NCBI RefSeq assembly: GCF_008728515.1
Contig: NC_044978.1
Span: 146,936,262 to 147,000,261, forward strand
DNA length: 64,000 bases
DNA from: Papio anubis
Lineage: Eukaryota > Chordata > Mammalia > Primates > Cercopithecidae
Reading direction: 5' to 3'
The notes under the pieces were generated by a model, which made no database searches, was not told where the DNA came from, and saw nothing but the letters and a program-made list of their open reading frames with translations. The translations under genes and the position numbers were made by a program. Shown in pieces: positions 23,651 through 34,606 of this stretch (the stretch's first letter is position 1; each line of letters opens with the position of its first letter).

Positions 23651-24263
23651 TGCCGTCCCAAACAATTGCAAGTGTGGCTTACTACTCTAATGGAGAGGGT
23701 GTAGTTAGTAATGAGACTAACTTGGAAAGTTATATGCCCCTCATTCTCTTTACTATTTATTCATCTCTATATTAAGATTTATGAGATTTTCATTTTTAAA
23801 CATCCTAAAAGTTCTCAGCATAGGTTGTATGCTCATAAAAGGATGGTTTATAATATAGATAGATGGGCCTTTTCTTTTTTAACTTTCTTTCTAAAATTGA
23901 TAATCACATGATTTTAAAACTATATAAAAAGATAGACATTGAAAAATTTAGCTTCTATTTCTGTCACTCTTCTCTACTCCCCCATTGTACCTTCACTCAT
24001 AACTCCTTTTATTGGTTTCTTATCTATCCAACCACTGATTCTTTGTGCTTCCTTTCAAAGATGCATTTTCTACAAATAGAATCTGGTTTTTTTTTTTTTT
24101 TCCTTTATCTGCTTCTAATTTTCAATGAGAAGAAAAATCTCTTTAACAAAGGTTTACTCTTCTAGTTCTCTACGGTTCAGCACTTTCCCTTTGGGATGCC
24201 TAATTATATATTGGTAGCAAGAATTTGTGTCATGGGTGGTTTTTAAAAAATTATTTAATTTAG

Positions 24264-24563
24264 GCCGGGCGCGGTGGCTCAAGCCTGTAATCCTAGCACT
24301 TTGGGAGGCCGAGACGGGTGGATCACAAGGTCAGGAGATCGAGACCATCCTGGCTAACCCGGTGAAACCCTGTCTCTACTAAAAAATACAAAAAACTAGC
24401 CGGGCGAGGTGGCGGGCGCCTATAGTCCCAGCTACTCGGGAGGCTGAGGCAGGAGAATGGCGTAAACCTGGGAGGCGGAGCTTGCAGTGAGCTGAGATCC
24501 GGCCACTGCACTCCAGCCTGGGCAACAGAGCGAGACTCTGTCTCAAAAAAAAAAAAAAAAAAA
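24264..24563 (+). mobile_element. AluY (monkey AluYR type), full length
   Basis: Has 'ggtggctcaagcctg', 'aactagccgggcgaggtggc' and 'gagatccggccactgcac'. Flanks 'aaattatttaattta' on both sides. Confidence 0.94.
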
Positions 24564-24725
24564 AAAATTATTTAATTTAAATGGGTCAGTTGCAACAGAT
24601 CACAGTATATTTGAAAATTATTTTGGGTAGGAAAAAAAGTAGACAGTCCCTCAGAGTATTCTGTGTTTGTGTATGATTTTGAAGATACACTCTTGGACAG
24701 CATTCATTAAAAACCAAAACATGGT

Positions 24726-25020
24726 GAGCAGGTGTGGTGGCTCACGCCTGTAATTCCAGCACTTTGGGAGGCTGAGGCAAGTGGATCACCTTTGGTCAGG
24801 AGTTCAAGACCAGCCTGGACAACATGGTGAAAGCCCATGTCTACTAAATATACAAAAAAATTATCTGGGTGTGGGGGTGGGCGCCTGTAATCCCAGGTAC
24901 TTAGGAGGCTGAGGCAGGAGAATCGCTTGAACCTGGGAGGCAGAGGTTGCAGTGAGCTGAGATCGCACAATTGCCCTCCGTCCTGGGCAACAAGAGTGAA
25001 ACTCTAACAATAATAATAAT
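24726..25020 (+). mobile_element. Alu, full length, with target duplication
   Basis: Flanked by 'aaccaaaacatggt' at 24712-24725 and 25021-25034; tail is ATA repeats. Confidence 0.94.
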
Positions 25021-25040
25021 AACCAAAACATGGTTCGTCA

Positions 25041-25260
25041 CTAGACTGGTCAACATAGTAAGACCCTACAAAATGATTTTTAAAAAATTTCTACAAAATG
25101 ATTTTTAAAAAATTACCCAGGCGTGGTGGTACACACCTGTAGTGCCAGCTGCTCAGGAGGATGAGGCAGGAGGATCACTTGAGCCCAGGATGGCACCACT
25201 GCACTCCAGCCTAGGCAACAGAGTGAGACCCTGTCTCAAAAAACAAAACAAAACAAAACA
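25041..25260 (+). mobile_element. Alu, 5'-truncated, with a tandem duplication
   Basis: 'ctggtcaacatagtaagacc' start, CAAAA tail. 'ctacaaaatgattttt' plus 'aaaaaatt' occurs twice at 25066-25114. Confidence 0.88.
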
Positions 25261-25264
25261 TGAA

Positions 25265-25561
25265 TTTTTTTTGTTTGTTTTCAGGCAAGGTCTTACTGTG
25301 TCACCCAGGCTGGAGTGCAATGGTGCCATCTTGGCTCGCTGCAACCTTCACCTCCCAGACTCAGGTGATCCTCTTGCCTCAGCCTCCTGAATAGCTGGGA
25401 CTACAGGCACACACCACCACACCTGGCTAATTTTTGTATTTTTTGTAGACGTGGGGTTTTGCTGTGTTACCCAGGCTGGTCTTGAATGCCTGAGCTCAAA
25501 CAATCCACCCGCCTCAGCCTCCAAAGTGTGGGATTACAGGCGTGAGCCACTGCACCCGGCC
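25265..25561 (-). mobile_element. Alu, full length
   Basis: 'caggcaaggtcttactgtgt' start, ends 'ctgcacccggcc'. Tail-to-tail with the Alu at 25041, and 79 bases before SMIM14 coding exon 2. Confidence 0.92.
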
Positions 25562-25639
25562 AAAACATGATCTTTCTAATAATTATTGTCCACTTTTGTT
25601 GAAGTCTAATAGCTAACTTCCCTTTCTTATTCATTGTAG

Positions 25640-25688
25640 TTACGGCAGTCCCAGTCTTACTGCACAGACACAGAGTGTCTTCAGGAAT
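25640..25688 (+). CDS. SMIM14: SMIM14 coding exon 2 (residues 26-41 plus one base)
   Basis: A 49-base exon encoding LRQSQSYCTDTECLQE plus the first base of the next leucine codon. The acceptor is 'cttattcattgtag' and the donor is AAT|GTAAGT, a near-perfect consensus. It adds cysteines 33 and 38, so all five cysteines of the protein lie on the N-terminal side of the membrane span. Because its length is not a multiple of three, skipping it would shift the frame. An inverted pair of Alus ends only about 80 bases upstream (25041-25561), which could affect splicing of so small an exon. Confidence 0.93.
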
Positions 25689-25998
25689 GTAAGTACCGCT
25701 GAGACAGGAGGAAGGATGGCATTGGGGGCGGAATTAGAGGCCAGATGCCTGTCAATATTTGTCAGAATGTATTCTTACATTGCCTATTCTGGTGGTTACC
25801 AAAAAAAAAAAAAAAAGAAAGAAATTCTTGACACTAAAGAAAGAAATTATTCTCATAGTTTGCTCTTTAATAAGAAAATGGTTCTCCGTAATGTATTTGC
25901 TACTTGTCTATTTCATTCTTTAACTTAAAATTTTTTTTCATGACTCAAAAACCCTGTTTATTGCAGAACATTATAAAATAAGTATGAGGAAAAAAATG

Positions 25999-26297
25999 GC
26001 TGGGGGCGGTGGCTCACACCTGTAATCCTGGCACTTTGGGAAGCTGAGGCGGATCGCTTGAGTCCAGGAGTTCGAGATCATCCTGGGCAACATGGGGAAA
26101 CCCTGTCTCTACAAAAAATACAAAAATTAGTGGGGTGTGGTGGTGCACAACTGCAGCCCCAGCTACTCCTGAGGCTGAGGTGGGAGGATCACCTGAGCCG
26201 GGGGAGGTTGAGGCTGCAGTGAGCTGTGATGGCACCACTGCACACCAACCTGGGTGACGGAGTGAGACCCTGTCTCAAAAAAAAAAAAAAAAAAAGA
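25999..26297 (+). mobile_element. Alu, full length
   Basis: 'ggctgggggcggtggctcac' start, A18 tail; 310 bases after SMIM14 coding exon 2. Confidence 0.92.
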
Positions 26298-26497
26298 AAG
26301 GAAAAGAAAGAACTTCCAGAATACTTAATGATAACCACTGTTGACAAATTCGGGTATATCCTAGTCTTTTTTCTTGGTAAATATGTCTATAACAGGGCAC
26401 TGTGGGCAGGTGTAACTGGGGCATCAAAGCTGCTTGCGCAAACCATTCACTCTCTTCCTAACATCTATTTGCATCTGTTGGCAGGCTTGAGAATTCT

Positions 26498-26796
26498 TTT
26501 TTGTTTTTTTTAAGAGACAGTGTCTTACTTTGTCGCCCACACTGAGAGCGGTGGTGCGATTATGGCTCACTGCAGCCTTGACCTCCCAGGCTCAAGTGAT
26601 CCTCCCACCTCAGCCTCCCTAGTAGGTGGGACTACAGGGATGCACCACCACGCATGGCTAATTTTTCAGAATTTTCTGTAGAGTCAAGGCCTTCCCATGT
26701 TGCCCACACGAGTCTCGAACTCCTGGGATCAAGTGATCCTTCTGCCTCGGCTTCCCAAAGTGCTGGGATTACAGGCGTAAGCCAGCATGCCCGGCC
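26498..26796 (-). mobile_element. Alu, full length, old
   Basis: 'aagagacagtgtcttacttt' start, ends 'catgcccggcc'. Inverted pair with the Alu at 25999. Confidence 0.91.
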
Positions 26797-26799
26797 ACT

Positions 26800-27150
26800 G
26801 AGAACTTCTTAGCGGAGGAGGCCATTCTTTTCCATGTGTGGAAACTTTGGGTGGCTGTGGAGTTCATTCCTTTGGCTCTGACATTCACATGCGTATCAGG
26901 GAATTTGGCAGTGGAGAAGTTTCTCCACATGGCTTTATGGGCAGTAGTGATGGTAAAGTGAGAATCAGTGGAAAGATGAATACTGCATGGTATATGTAGG
27001 TGACAGACTTGGTGGCCATTATGTGACACATCTTTTTTCAGGATACTCAGAAATATTTTGAGAGATGCTTTAAGGGGAACTAGTAAAATAGTATTTAAAC
27101 CAATCCAGTCTTGTATCAGAAGACTGCAAGAAGGAAAGTAAGACATTCAC
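26800..27150 (-). pseudogene. Possible degraded retroviral pol (integrase-like) fragment
   Basis: A 125-codon minus-strand frame includes 'IPCSIHLSTDSHFT', which recalls the catalytic-core context of retroviral integrases. The remainder does not align convincingly by eye, and the left end runs into an Alu. No LTR is adjacent. It could equally be chance similarity in unique intron DNA. Confidence 0.25.
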
Positions 27151-27270
27151 AGGATGGTGAAGCCTGGCATAATTAGATTTCATATAAACTTACAGAAATG
27201 GGATCACATTGTATGTGTTATTTTTCACTACTTATAAAATATCAACATATATTTGTCTTACTATTTATTG

Positions 27271-27430
27271 AGCCAGGCATTGTGGCGTGCTCCTGTAGTC
27301 CCAGCTACTTGGGAGACTGAGGCAGAAGGATCACTTGAGCTCAGGAGTTTGAGGCTGCAGTGAGCTATGATCATGCTACTGCACTCCAGCCTGGATGACA
27401 AAGTGAGATCCCATCTCAAAAAGAAAAAAA
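27271..27430 (+). mobile_element. Alu right-arm copy
   Basis: 'gagccaggcattgtggcgtg' directly to 'ctcctgtagtcccagctact'; A-rich tail. Confidence 0.85.
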
Positions 27431-27634
27431 TTATTGATTAAATAATAATTCATTGTGGGGAAGCACCAGTGTTTAAATGATTTCCTTTTACTAGAATCTT
27501 AGGTTACTGATACATTTTTTGCTATTATAAACAACACTTGAACATTCTTTGTGTGCATATGTTGGGGAGGACAAATATTTTTTTCTTCAACCTCAGAGTT
27601 CTTTGCTGAGACACCCTATAACAAAGGATAGATT

Positions 27635-27928
27635 GCCGGGCGCGGTGGCTTATAATCCTAGAATTTTGGGAGGCAGAGGCAGGCAGATCAGTTGAGGCCA
27701 GGAGTTTGAGACCAGCCTGGCCAACATGGAAACCCTGTGTCTACTAAAAATACAAAAATTAGCTGGGCGTGGTGGCACGTGCCTGTAGTCCCAGCTACTC
27801 TGGAGGCTGAGGCACCAGAATCACTTGAACCCAGGAGGCACAGGTTGCAATAAACTGAGATCACACCACTGCACTCCAGCCTGGGTGACAGAGCAAGACC
27901 CTCTCAAAAAAAAAAAAAAAAAAAAAAA
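27635..27928 (+). mobile_element. Alu, full length
   Basis: 'gccgggcgcggtggcttata' start, long A tail, flanks 'ggatagatt' / 'agatagatg'. Confidence 0.92.
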
Positions 27929-28119
27929 GATAGATGAACAAGGGAAAAGCAAGTTTAATGTATGTGGCGTGGGAGAAACTTCAGTGCAAAGTAACTCAAA
28001 GCAGTGGCTCAGAACTCTGGCTTATGTAGCATCTTCAACAAAGAACAATACATTTGTGGAAAAAGGGCAGAACATAGGAAAGAGATTTTAGGCTTCGAAG
28101 GATAAGAAACTGGGAAAGT

Positions 28120-28425
28120 GGCCGGGCGCGGTGGCTCAAGCCTGTAATCCCAGCACTTTGGGAGGCCGAGATGGGCAGATCACGAGGTCAGGAGATTGAG
28201 ACCATCCTGGCTAACACGGTGAAACCCCGTCTCTACTAAAAAATACAAAAAACTAGTCAGGCGAGGTGGCGGGCGCCTGTAGTCCCAGCGACTCGGGAGG
28301 CTGAGGCAGGAGAATGGCGTGAACCCGGGAGGCGGAGCTTGCAGTGAGCTGAGATCCGGCCACTGCAGTCCAGCCTGGGCGACAGAGCGAGACTCCATCT
28401 CAAAAAAAAAAAAAAAAAAAAAAAA
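28120..28425 (+). mobile_element. AluY (monkey AluYR type), full length
   Basis: Has 'ggtggctcaagcctg', 'aggcgaggtggcgggcgcc' and 'gagatccggccactgcag'; flanks 'actgggaaagt' on both sides. Confidence 0.94.
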
Positions 28426-28593
28426 GACACTGGGAAAGTAAATATATGGGAGGAAACTAATGGAGTAAGGTTTGTTTGCAGACTCCTCTGGTGCTGTCTC
28501 TGGGCTATTAAGTCTGTAGAGTTGTGTATAAAGGAGAGTTTGTATCCTACCTTTAGGCAGAAAAGAGTGGAATAGAGAGAGCTTTTCTTCTAT

Positions 28594-28690
28594 TTGCTCA
28601 CTGCAACCTCCGCCACCCAGGTTCAAGCAATTCTAGTGCCTCAGCCTCCCAAGTAGCTGGGATTACAGGCATAAGCCACCATGCCTGGCC
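28594..28690 (-). mobile_element. Alu fragment
   Basis: 'gctcactgcaacctccgcca' to 'accatgcctggcc'. Confidence 0.85.
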
Positions 28691-29989
28691 TCTCAAAAAT
28701 AATTTCTATGTGAAAGAGGCATATTTTGGAGTGATACGTTCTGGTTTTCTTCACACATTTTAAGGCTATTTACATATTGCCAAATTGCATTTATTAGTAG
28801 GTTAGTTGCTGATATGTAACATCTCCGAAGCAGAGCTGCCAGTTTATTATGTATATGAAACTAAAACAAGAAACAGTAAGGTAATCTTAAAGAGACTTGT
28901 ATACATTATGATTTTTATTACTTTGTGAACTGGGTGTCCCATCAAATTCCACAGATATAACAACTTAGAGAAGTGGGAGCTAGTGCAGTGCCTAGCCTAA
29001 AGTAGAACTTTGGTCAGAACTTAGTCCATTTGGGCGATATATATGCCTTCAAGACAAGAAAGCAATAGAAACATGCATTGTTAGGACAATGGGTGGTGGT
29101 TCCCTCCCTCCAGACTTCTTTATGTTACTTCTCCAGTAGCATTCATTAACCTGCAGTGTACAGCTCAAATATTTGCCTCAACAGGTAAAGCTAAAACCTG
29201 TTTTCCTAGTTGAAAATAATTTTATTGAACCTCCCCATGGGAAAACAGGTGTTTATTACCTGTACGGCTTTTGTGACTCTTGAACCAGCCCCACCTATAA
29301 CCAAATATATTCATTCCTGTAGGTAAAATGTGACTTCCTAACTCTAAAAAGAAAGGTGAAACTTTGAACGTTCATTTAGGCATATCGGCAAGTTTTTCTT
29401 TCCCTCCAATTCTTTTAGCAGTTGGTAAAAATCCTTTCTGAGAGCTAGGCTTTTAAATGGTTAAACAGTAGTTTACTGTGAGGGATAGAATTATTTTTCT
29501 TATATTCTAAATTTTCTCCAGTGAGCTTATACTTTTTTCTTAAAATAATAAAACATATATTTTGTAGCTATCTTTATATTTAGATACATGTGTTACTATT
29601 CAATTGGAAAAAGTTATTTTTTAAAATTAAATATGTGTTTTAAGCTTGTGGGAATTGGAGGCTTCATAAAAATTGAAATAAGCCTTGAAGAAATATATGT
29701 TTTATTCTCTTCTCCTGACTTGTTTTTTACATTGGTTACTTTGGTTCACTTCTGCCTTTCATTTCTGTAGTTCTATTTTATATACATTCTATTGTCTTAT
29801 TTTTTTACTCTTCCCCTTTTCACAGATGTTATTCCATTGTTTTAGAACAGTGTTTAATCATTGTGATATCAGAAATGTCATTTATTCGTTTAGTCCTAGA
29901 AGCAGCTGCTGGGTAGATTCAACGTTGTTAAAACACAGACCAAAGAGTAAATGGTGAAGACATATATAAATGTGTATATATATATATAT
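28691..29989 (+). other. Unique SMIM14 intron DNA
   Basis: The longest Alu-free intron stretch (1.3 kb). AT-rich, some T-rich runs, a TA microsatellite at 29976-29990, no exon or named repeat recognised. Confidence 0.5.
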
Positions 29990-30290
29990 TTTGTTGTTGT
30001 TGTTGTTGAGATGGAGTCTTGCTCTGTTGCCCAGGCTGGAGTGTAGTGGCGCGATCTCAGCTCACTGCAACTTCCGCCTCCTAGGCTCAAGCTATTCTCC
30101 TGCCTCAGCCTCCCAAGTAGCCAGGATTACAGGAATGCACTAACACACCTGGCTAATTTTTTGTATTTTTAATAGAGACGGGGTTTCGCCATGTTGGCCA
30201 GGCTGGTCTCGAACTCCTGACCTCAAGTGATCCACCCACCTCCGCCTCCTAAAGTGCCGGGATTACAGAGGTGCACTACCTTGCCCGGCC
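29990..30290 (-). mobile_element. Alu, full length
   Basis: GTT repeats, 'gagatggagtcttgctctgt', ends 'cttgcccggcc'. Confidence 0.92.
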
Positions 30291-30354
30291 TGTATGTTCT
30301 TATTTATACAATCTATTTGGGCGTTAGCATTTGGCACTGAATATGGTTTGGGGT

Positions 30355-30536
30355 GTTTTTGTTTGTTTCTTGTTTTGTTCTGAGACAGGGTCTCACTTTG
30401 TCACCCAGGCTTGAGTGTAGTGGAGCAAACACGGCTCACTGCAGCCTTGACCTTACAGGTTCAAGTAAACCTCCCACTTCAGCCTCCTGAGTAGCTGGGA
30501 CTACAGGAGCATGTCACCATGCCCGGCTAATTTTTT
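30355..30536 (-). mobile_element. Alu, partial, in a nested cluster
   Basis: 'tgagacagggtctcactttg' to 'ccatgcccggctaatttttt', where the next Alu begins. Confidence 0.88.
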
Positions 30537-30700
30537 CTTTCTTTCTTTCTTTTGAGATGGAGTCTTGCTTTTGTCGCCCAAGCTGGAGCCCAGTGGCATG
30601 ATAGCGCACTGCAACCTCCACCTCCTGGATTCAAGCAGTTCTCCTGCCCCAGCGTCCTGAGTAGCTGGCATTACAGGCGTGTGCCAGCATCCCCAGCTAT
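30537..30700 (-). mobile_element. Alu, first half, interrupted
   Basis: 'gagatggagtcttgcttttg' to 'catccccagctattttt'. Its second half lies at 30994-31128. Confidence 0.87.
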
Positions 30701-30993
30701 TTTTTTTTTTTTTTTTTTGAGACAGTCTCACACTGTCGCCAGGCTGGAGCGTAGTGGTGCAATCTCAGCTCACTGCAACCTCCACCTCCCGGGTTCAAGC
30801 GATTCTCCTGCCTCAGCCTCCTGAGTACCTGGGACTACAGGCGCGTGCCACCACACCAGCTAATTTTTGTACTTTTAGTAGAGACAGGGTTTCACCATGT
30901 TGGCCAGAATGGTCTTGATCTCTTGACCTCGTGATCCACCTTCCTCGGCCTCCTAAAATGCTGGGATTACAGGTGTGAACCACTGTGCCTGGC
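30701..30993 (-). mobile_element. Alu, full length, inserted in another Alu
   Basis: T tract, 'gagacagtctcacactgtcg', ends 'ctgtgcctggcc'. It splits the Alu at 30537. Confidence 0.92.
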
Positions 30994-31128
30994 CTAATTT
31001 TTGTATTTTTTAGTAGAGACAGGGTTTCCCTATGTTGCCAAGACTGGTCTTGAACTCCTGACCTCAGGTGATCCACCCACCTCGTCCTCCCAAAGTGCTG
31101 GGATTATAGGCGTGAGCCACCGTGCCTG
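30994..31128 (-). mobile_element. Alu, second half of the interrupted copy
   Basis: 'taatttttgtattttttagt' to 'accgtgcctggct', continuing 30537-30700. Confidence 0.87.
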
Positions 31129-31619
31129 GCTGCATTGTGTCTTTCTACCTGCTGTCTTCTTTCTTGGTGCCTCTGTCTGTCCCCCTGACCTCTTAGCTTT
31201 TATTTTTGGAATGCTCCAGGACTCAGCCCCTGGATCATTTCCCTTTCTAGACACTCACTCGCTTGGTGATCTCATCTGGTCTCTTGACTCATTACGTGTA
31301 TGCTGATGACTGTCTTTTGGGCATTTCCACTGGGATGTCTCACAAGGTGCCTCAAACTCAACATCTTAAGAATTTCTGCTCCTCTCGAGATCCTTCCTAT
31401 AACAGTTAATGGCAGTTCTATCCTTCTGAGACTCATCCTTGGCTTCCCTTTTTCTTACACTGTTCAGTCACCTTTCAGCAAGCACAACCTTGAAGATACA
31501 TCCAAAATTCTACCACTTCTCACTGTCGCACTGCCTCCTCCCTGTTCTAGGCCATCATCATCTCATATGTTAACAGATTATTGCAACAGGTTCTGTTGTA
31601 TTAGTCTGTCTAATTAGTC

Positions 31620-31974
31620 TGTATTAGTCCGTTTTCACACTGCTAATAAAGACATACCCAAGACAGGGCAATTTACAAAAGAAAAGGGTTTATTGGGCTT
31701 ACAATTCCACATGTCTGGGGAGGCCTCACAGTCATGGCAGAAGGTGAAAGGCACGTCTCACATGGTGGCAGACAAGAGAAGAGAGCTTGTGCAGGGAAAC
31801 TCCCCTTTTTAAAACCATGAGATCTCGTGAGACTTACTATCATGAGAACAGCGCAGGAAAGACCTGCTCCCATAATTCAGTCACCTCCCACCAGGTTCCT
31901 CCCACGACATATGGGAATTGTGGGAGTTACAATTCAAGATGAAATTTGGGTGGGGACACAGCCAAACCATATCA
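31620..31974 (-). mobile_element. MaLR LTR (THE1/MST type) inside an L2
   Basis: Reads 'tgtattagtccgttttcac' to 'gacacagccaaaccatatca', the reverse complement of a THE1/MST LTR, 355 bp and solitary. It interrupts an L2 whose halves continue on both sides. Confidence 0.88.
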
Positions 31975-32076
31975 CTGTCTTTCTGTTTCTCCTTCTTCAG
32001 GACACAACAGATAGAGTGGTTCTGTCAAAATGAGAGTCAGATATCATCTGCATTTTGCTCAAAACTCTTCAGAGGT

Positions 32077-32345
32077 GGCTGGGCTCAGTGGCTCACACTT
32101 GTAATCCTATTTCAGGAGGCCAAAGCAGGCAGATTACTTGGGCTCAGGAGTTCAAGACCAGCGTGAGCAAATATTGAAATGATATAAAACTTAGCTAGAC
32201 ATGGTAGCCTGTGCCTATGCCCAGCTACTCTGGATGCTGAGTTGGGAGGATCACTTGAGCCTAGGAGGTTGAGGCTGCAGTGAGCTGTAATTGAGCCACT
32301 GCACTCCAACCTGGGTGACAGAGTGAGACCGTCTCAAAAAAAAAA
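32077..32345 (+). mobile_element. Alu, slightly shortened
   Basis: 'ggctgggctcagtggctcac' start; second insertion into the L2. Confidence 0.91.
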
Positions 32346-32451
32346 GCCCCTTCAGTGGTTTTCTATTTAATATGTAATAGAAGCCAAGGTTCTTCTTATG
32401 ACCTATAAGGCCAACATGATCTGAATCCTGTTACTCTTTTGATTTAATCTT

Positions 32452-32760
32452 TTTATTTTCTTTTCTGGAGACAGAGTCTCACTCTGTTGCCCAGGCTGGA
32501 GTGAAGTGGTGCAATCATGGCTTACTGCAACCTCAACCCCTTGGGCTCAAGCAGTCCTCCCACCTCAGCCTTCTGAGTAGCTGGGACCACAGGTGTGTGG
32601 CACCACACTTGGCTGATTTTTGTTTGTTTGTTTTTTATTTTGTAGAGATAGGATCTCATTATGTTGCCCAGGCTGGTCTTCAACTCCTGGCCTCAAGTGA
32701 TTCTCCCACCTCAGCTTCCCAAAGTGCTGGGATTACAGGCGTGAGCCACCACACCCAGCC
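32452..32760 (-). mobile_element. Alu, full length
   Basis: 'ggagacagagtctcactctg' start, ends 'ccacacccagcc'; third insertion into the L2. Confidence 0.92.
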
Positions 32761-33125
32761 TAATCTTTTTCTTACATCCCACCTCACTATACCACCAATC
32801 CCAGGTCACTCCACTTCAGCCACGTTGGCCTCCATGAACATCCCACAGGCTCCTGAATCAGGAGTTCTCGCTGTTCCTTCTGCCTGAAATGTGCTTCTTT
32901 CATAATCTCACAAATGACACCCTCACTTTCTTTACTTCTTTACTCTAGAGTGCCTTCTTAGTGAGGCTTCCCTTAGCCCCCTGCTTAAAATGTCATGTAT
33001 TTCTTTTTTAATAGAATCCTTTAAACGAAAGAGAGGATGCTTTCCATTCAGGTTATCTTTCTCTAAAAAACACTAATCTGAAGTAACACCAGGGGGCACC
33101 CTTGCAGAACACAATATAAAAGTAT

Positions 33126-33330
33126 AGGTTGAATATCCCTTATTTGAAATGCTTGGAGCCAGAAGGGTATTAGGTTTCACATTTTTTTAGATGCATTTAC
33201 CTGTTAACCATAAGCTGAAAATGTGAAATGTTCTGATAAGCATTTCTTTTGAGCATGATGTCAGCTCTCAAAAAGTTTTGGATTTTGGAGCATTCTGGAT
33301 TTTTAGCGTAGGAATACTCAGCCTGTAGTA
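33126..33330. mobile_element. MER2 DNA transposon, copy 2 (more diverged)
   Basis: It starts 'aggttgaatatcccttattt', contains 'tgagcatgatgtcagctctc' and ends 'ggaatactcagcctgta'. Same family as the copy at 6127. Confidence 0.72.
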
Positions 33331-34109
33331 GGATAACAGATCTACATTAGGGAATGATAGAGATCACCCTTGACTCAGCTTTTTGAAAACTGGTAGCTAT
33401 GCTTAGGACAATGTAATTACTATATAGGACCAAAAATTACAGGGTTAGGGCATACAGGTGTATTGTCCACGTTCACTGCTATTCTGTTTTTGCTTTCCCC
33501 AGTGGAAACCTATATAAGTTTATACAAATAATCTCTCGGGATGGGTCAGCTCTTAGAGCCTGTCTCTACCTTTTCATCTTCTTGGTGCCCAGCTAAGTTA
33601 ACGACTGCATTGTGAATATTCCATTTGGCATTTTATTTGTGAGGTCTCTGACCATCAACTCTAGTCATGTTTGCTTGTAACCAAAAACTTAATGCATAAG
33701 CAAAATAGGAAATGCTATATTCTGGTGTATAAAATCCCTCTACATTTTTATGATTTGATATCTTTCCAGGCCATAAAGTGAAAAATACTTAACTTCTTAA
33801 AGTAAATAGTATATAGGGAGTTCCTAGAGACCCCGTCTTAGAAGAAAAAAAAGCTGCTCCTGATGTTCATATTTATCAGCTGCATGCAGTGTCAGGGAGT
33901 GTGAGTAGGCCAGTCCAAGTCTCGTTTTCCTGTGTTCTGAGACTTTAAGAGTAGGTCTTGTCATAAGGGACTGTGAATAATCACAGAAAGCCTATAGTGA
34001 CCCTCTTATTTCCTGTCCCTAAATATTTTAAGGAGTCTAAGTCAGTTCAGATACCTAGTGTTTTCGACCCCAAGATACTTTAGGTTACTTTTTTTGTTTA
34101 ATTCTATTA
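33331..34109 (+). other. Unique SMIM14 intron DNA
   Basis: Single-copy AT-rich DNA with no recognised element or exon. Confidence 0.5.
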
Positions 34110-34274
34110 ACTTTTTACATAAGGTTCAAAAATCAAGAAGTTAATTAGTATACAGTGAAGAGTTGTCTTGCCTCATATTCTCCCAACTACCCAGATCCTT
34201 TCTCCAGGCATTATTGGTCTTCTCTGTATCTTTCCAGAGTGTCTTTGTACATGTACAAGCAACTATAAATTATT

Positions 34275-34545
34275 TGTCTCTGTCGCCCAGGCTAGAGTGC
34301 CGTTGTGCCATCCTGGCTCACTGCAACCTCTGCCTCCCAAATTCAAGTGATTCTCATGCCTCAGCCTCCCGAGTAGCTGGGATTACAGGCATGAGCCACT
34401 ACACCCGGCTAGTTTTTGTATTTTTAGTACAGAGGGGGTTTCATTATGTTGGCCAAGCTGGTCTTGAACTCCTGACCTCAAGTGATCCGCCTGCCTTGGC
34501 CTCTCAAAGTGCTGGGATTACAGGCTTGAGCCACTGTGCCCAGCC
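34275..34545 (-). mobile_element. Alu, tail end missing
   Basis: 'ctctgtcgcccaggctagag' to 'ctgtgcccagcc'; no T tract. Confidence 0.9.
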
Positions 34546-34587
34546 TTGTCTCCCCTTTTTAGACACCATTCTTCACCTGCTTTCTTT

Positions 34588-34606
34588 TTTTGTGTGTGTG
34601 TGTGTC
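34588..34606. repeat. (TG)n microsatellite
   Basis: About eight TG units. Confidence 0.8.

Larger units (their letters stand above)
31135..33010 (+). mobile_element. L2 element split by a MaLR LTR and two Alus
   Basis: L2 landmarks appear in order across the interruptions: 'ccaaaattctaccacttctc' before the LTR, 'agtcagatatcatctgcatt' after it, 'taaggccaacatgatctgaa' after the first Alu and 'cgttggcctccatgaacatc' plus 'agtgaggcttcccttagccc' after the second. It gives the order of insertion: L2, then LTR and Alus. Confidence 0.75.

Noticed and set aside
27820..28091. 88-codon plus-strand frame
   Set aside because: It starts in an Alu right arm and reads through the A tail (poly-lysine), which is typical of artefactual frames.
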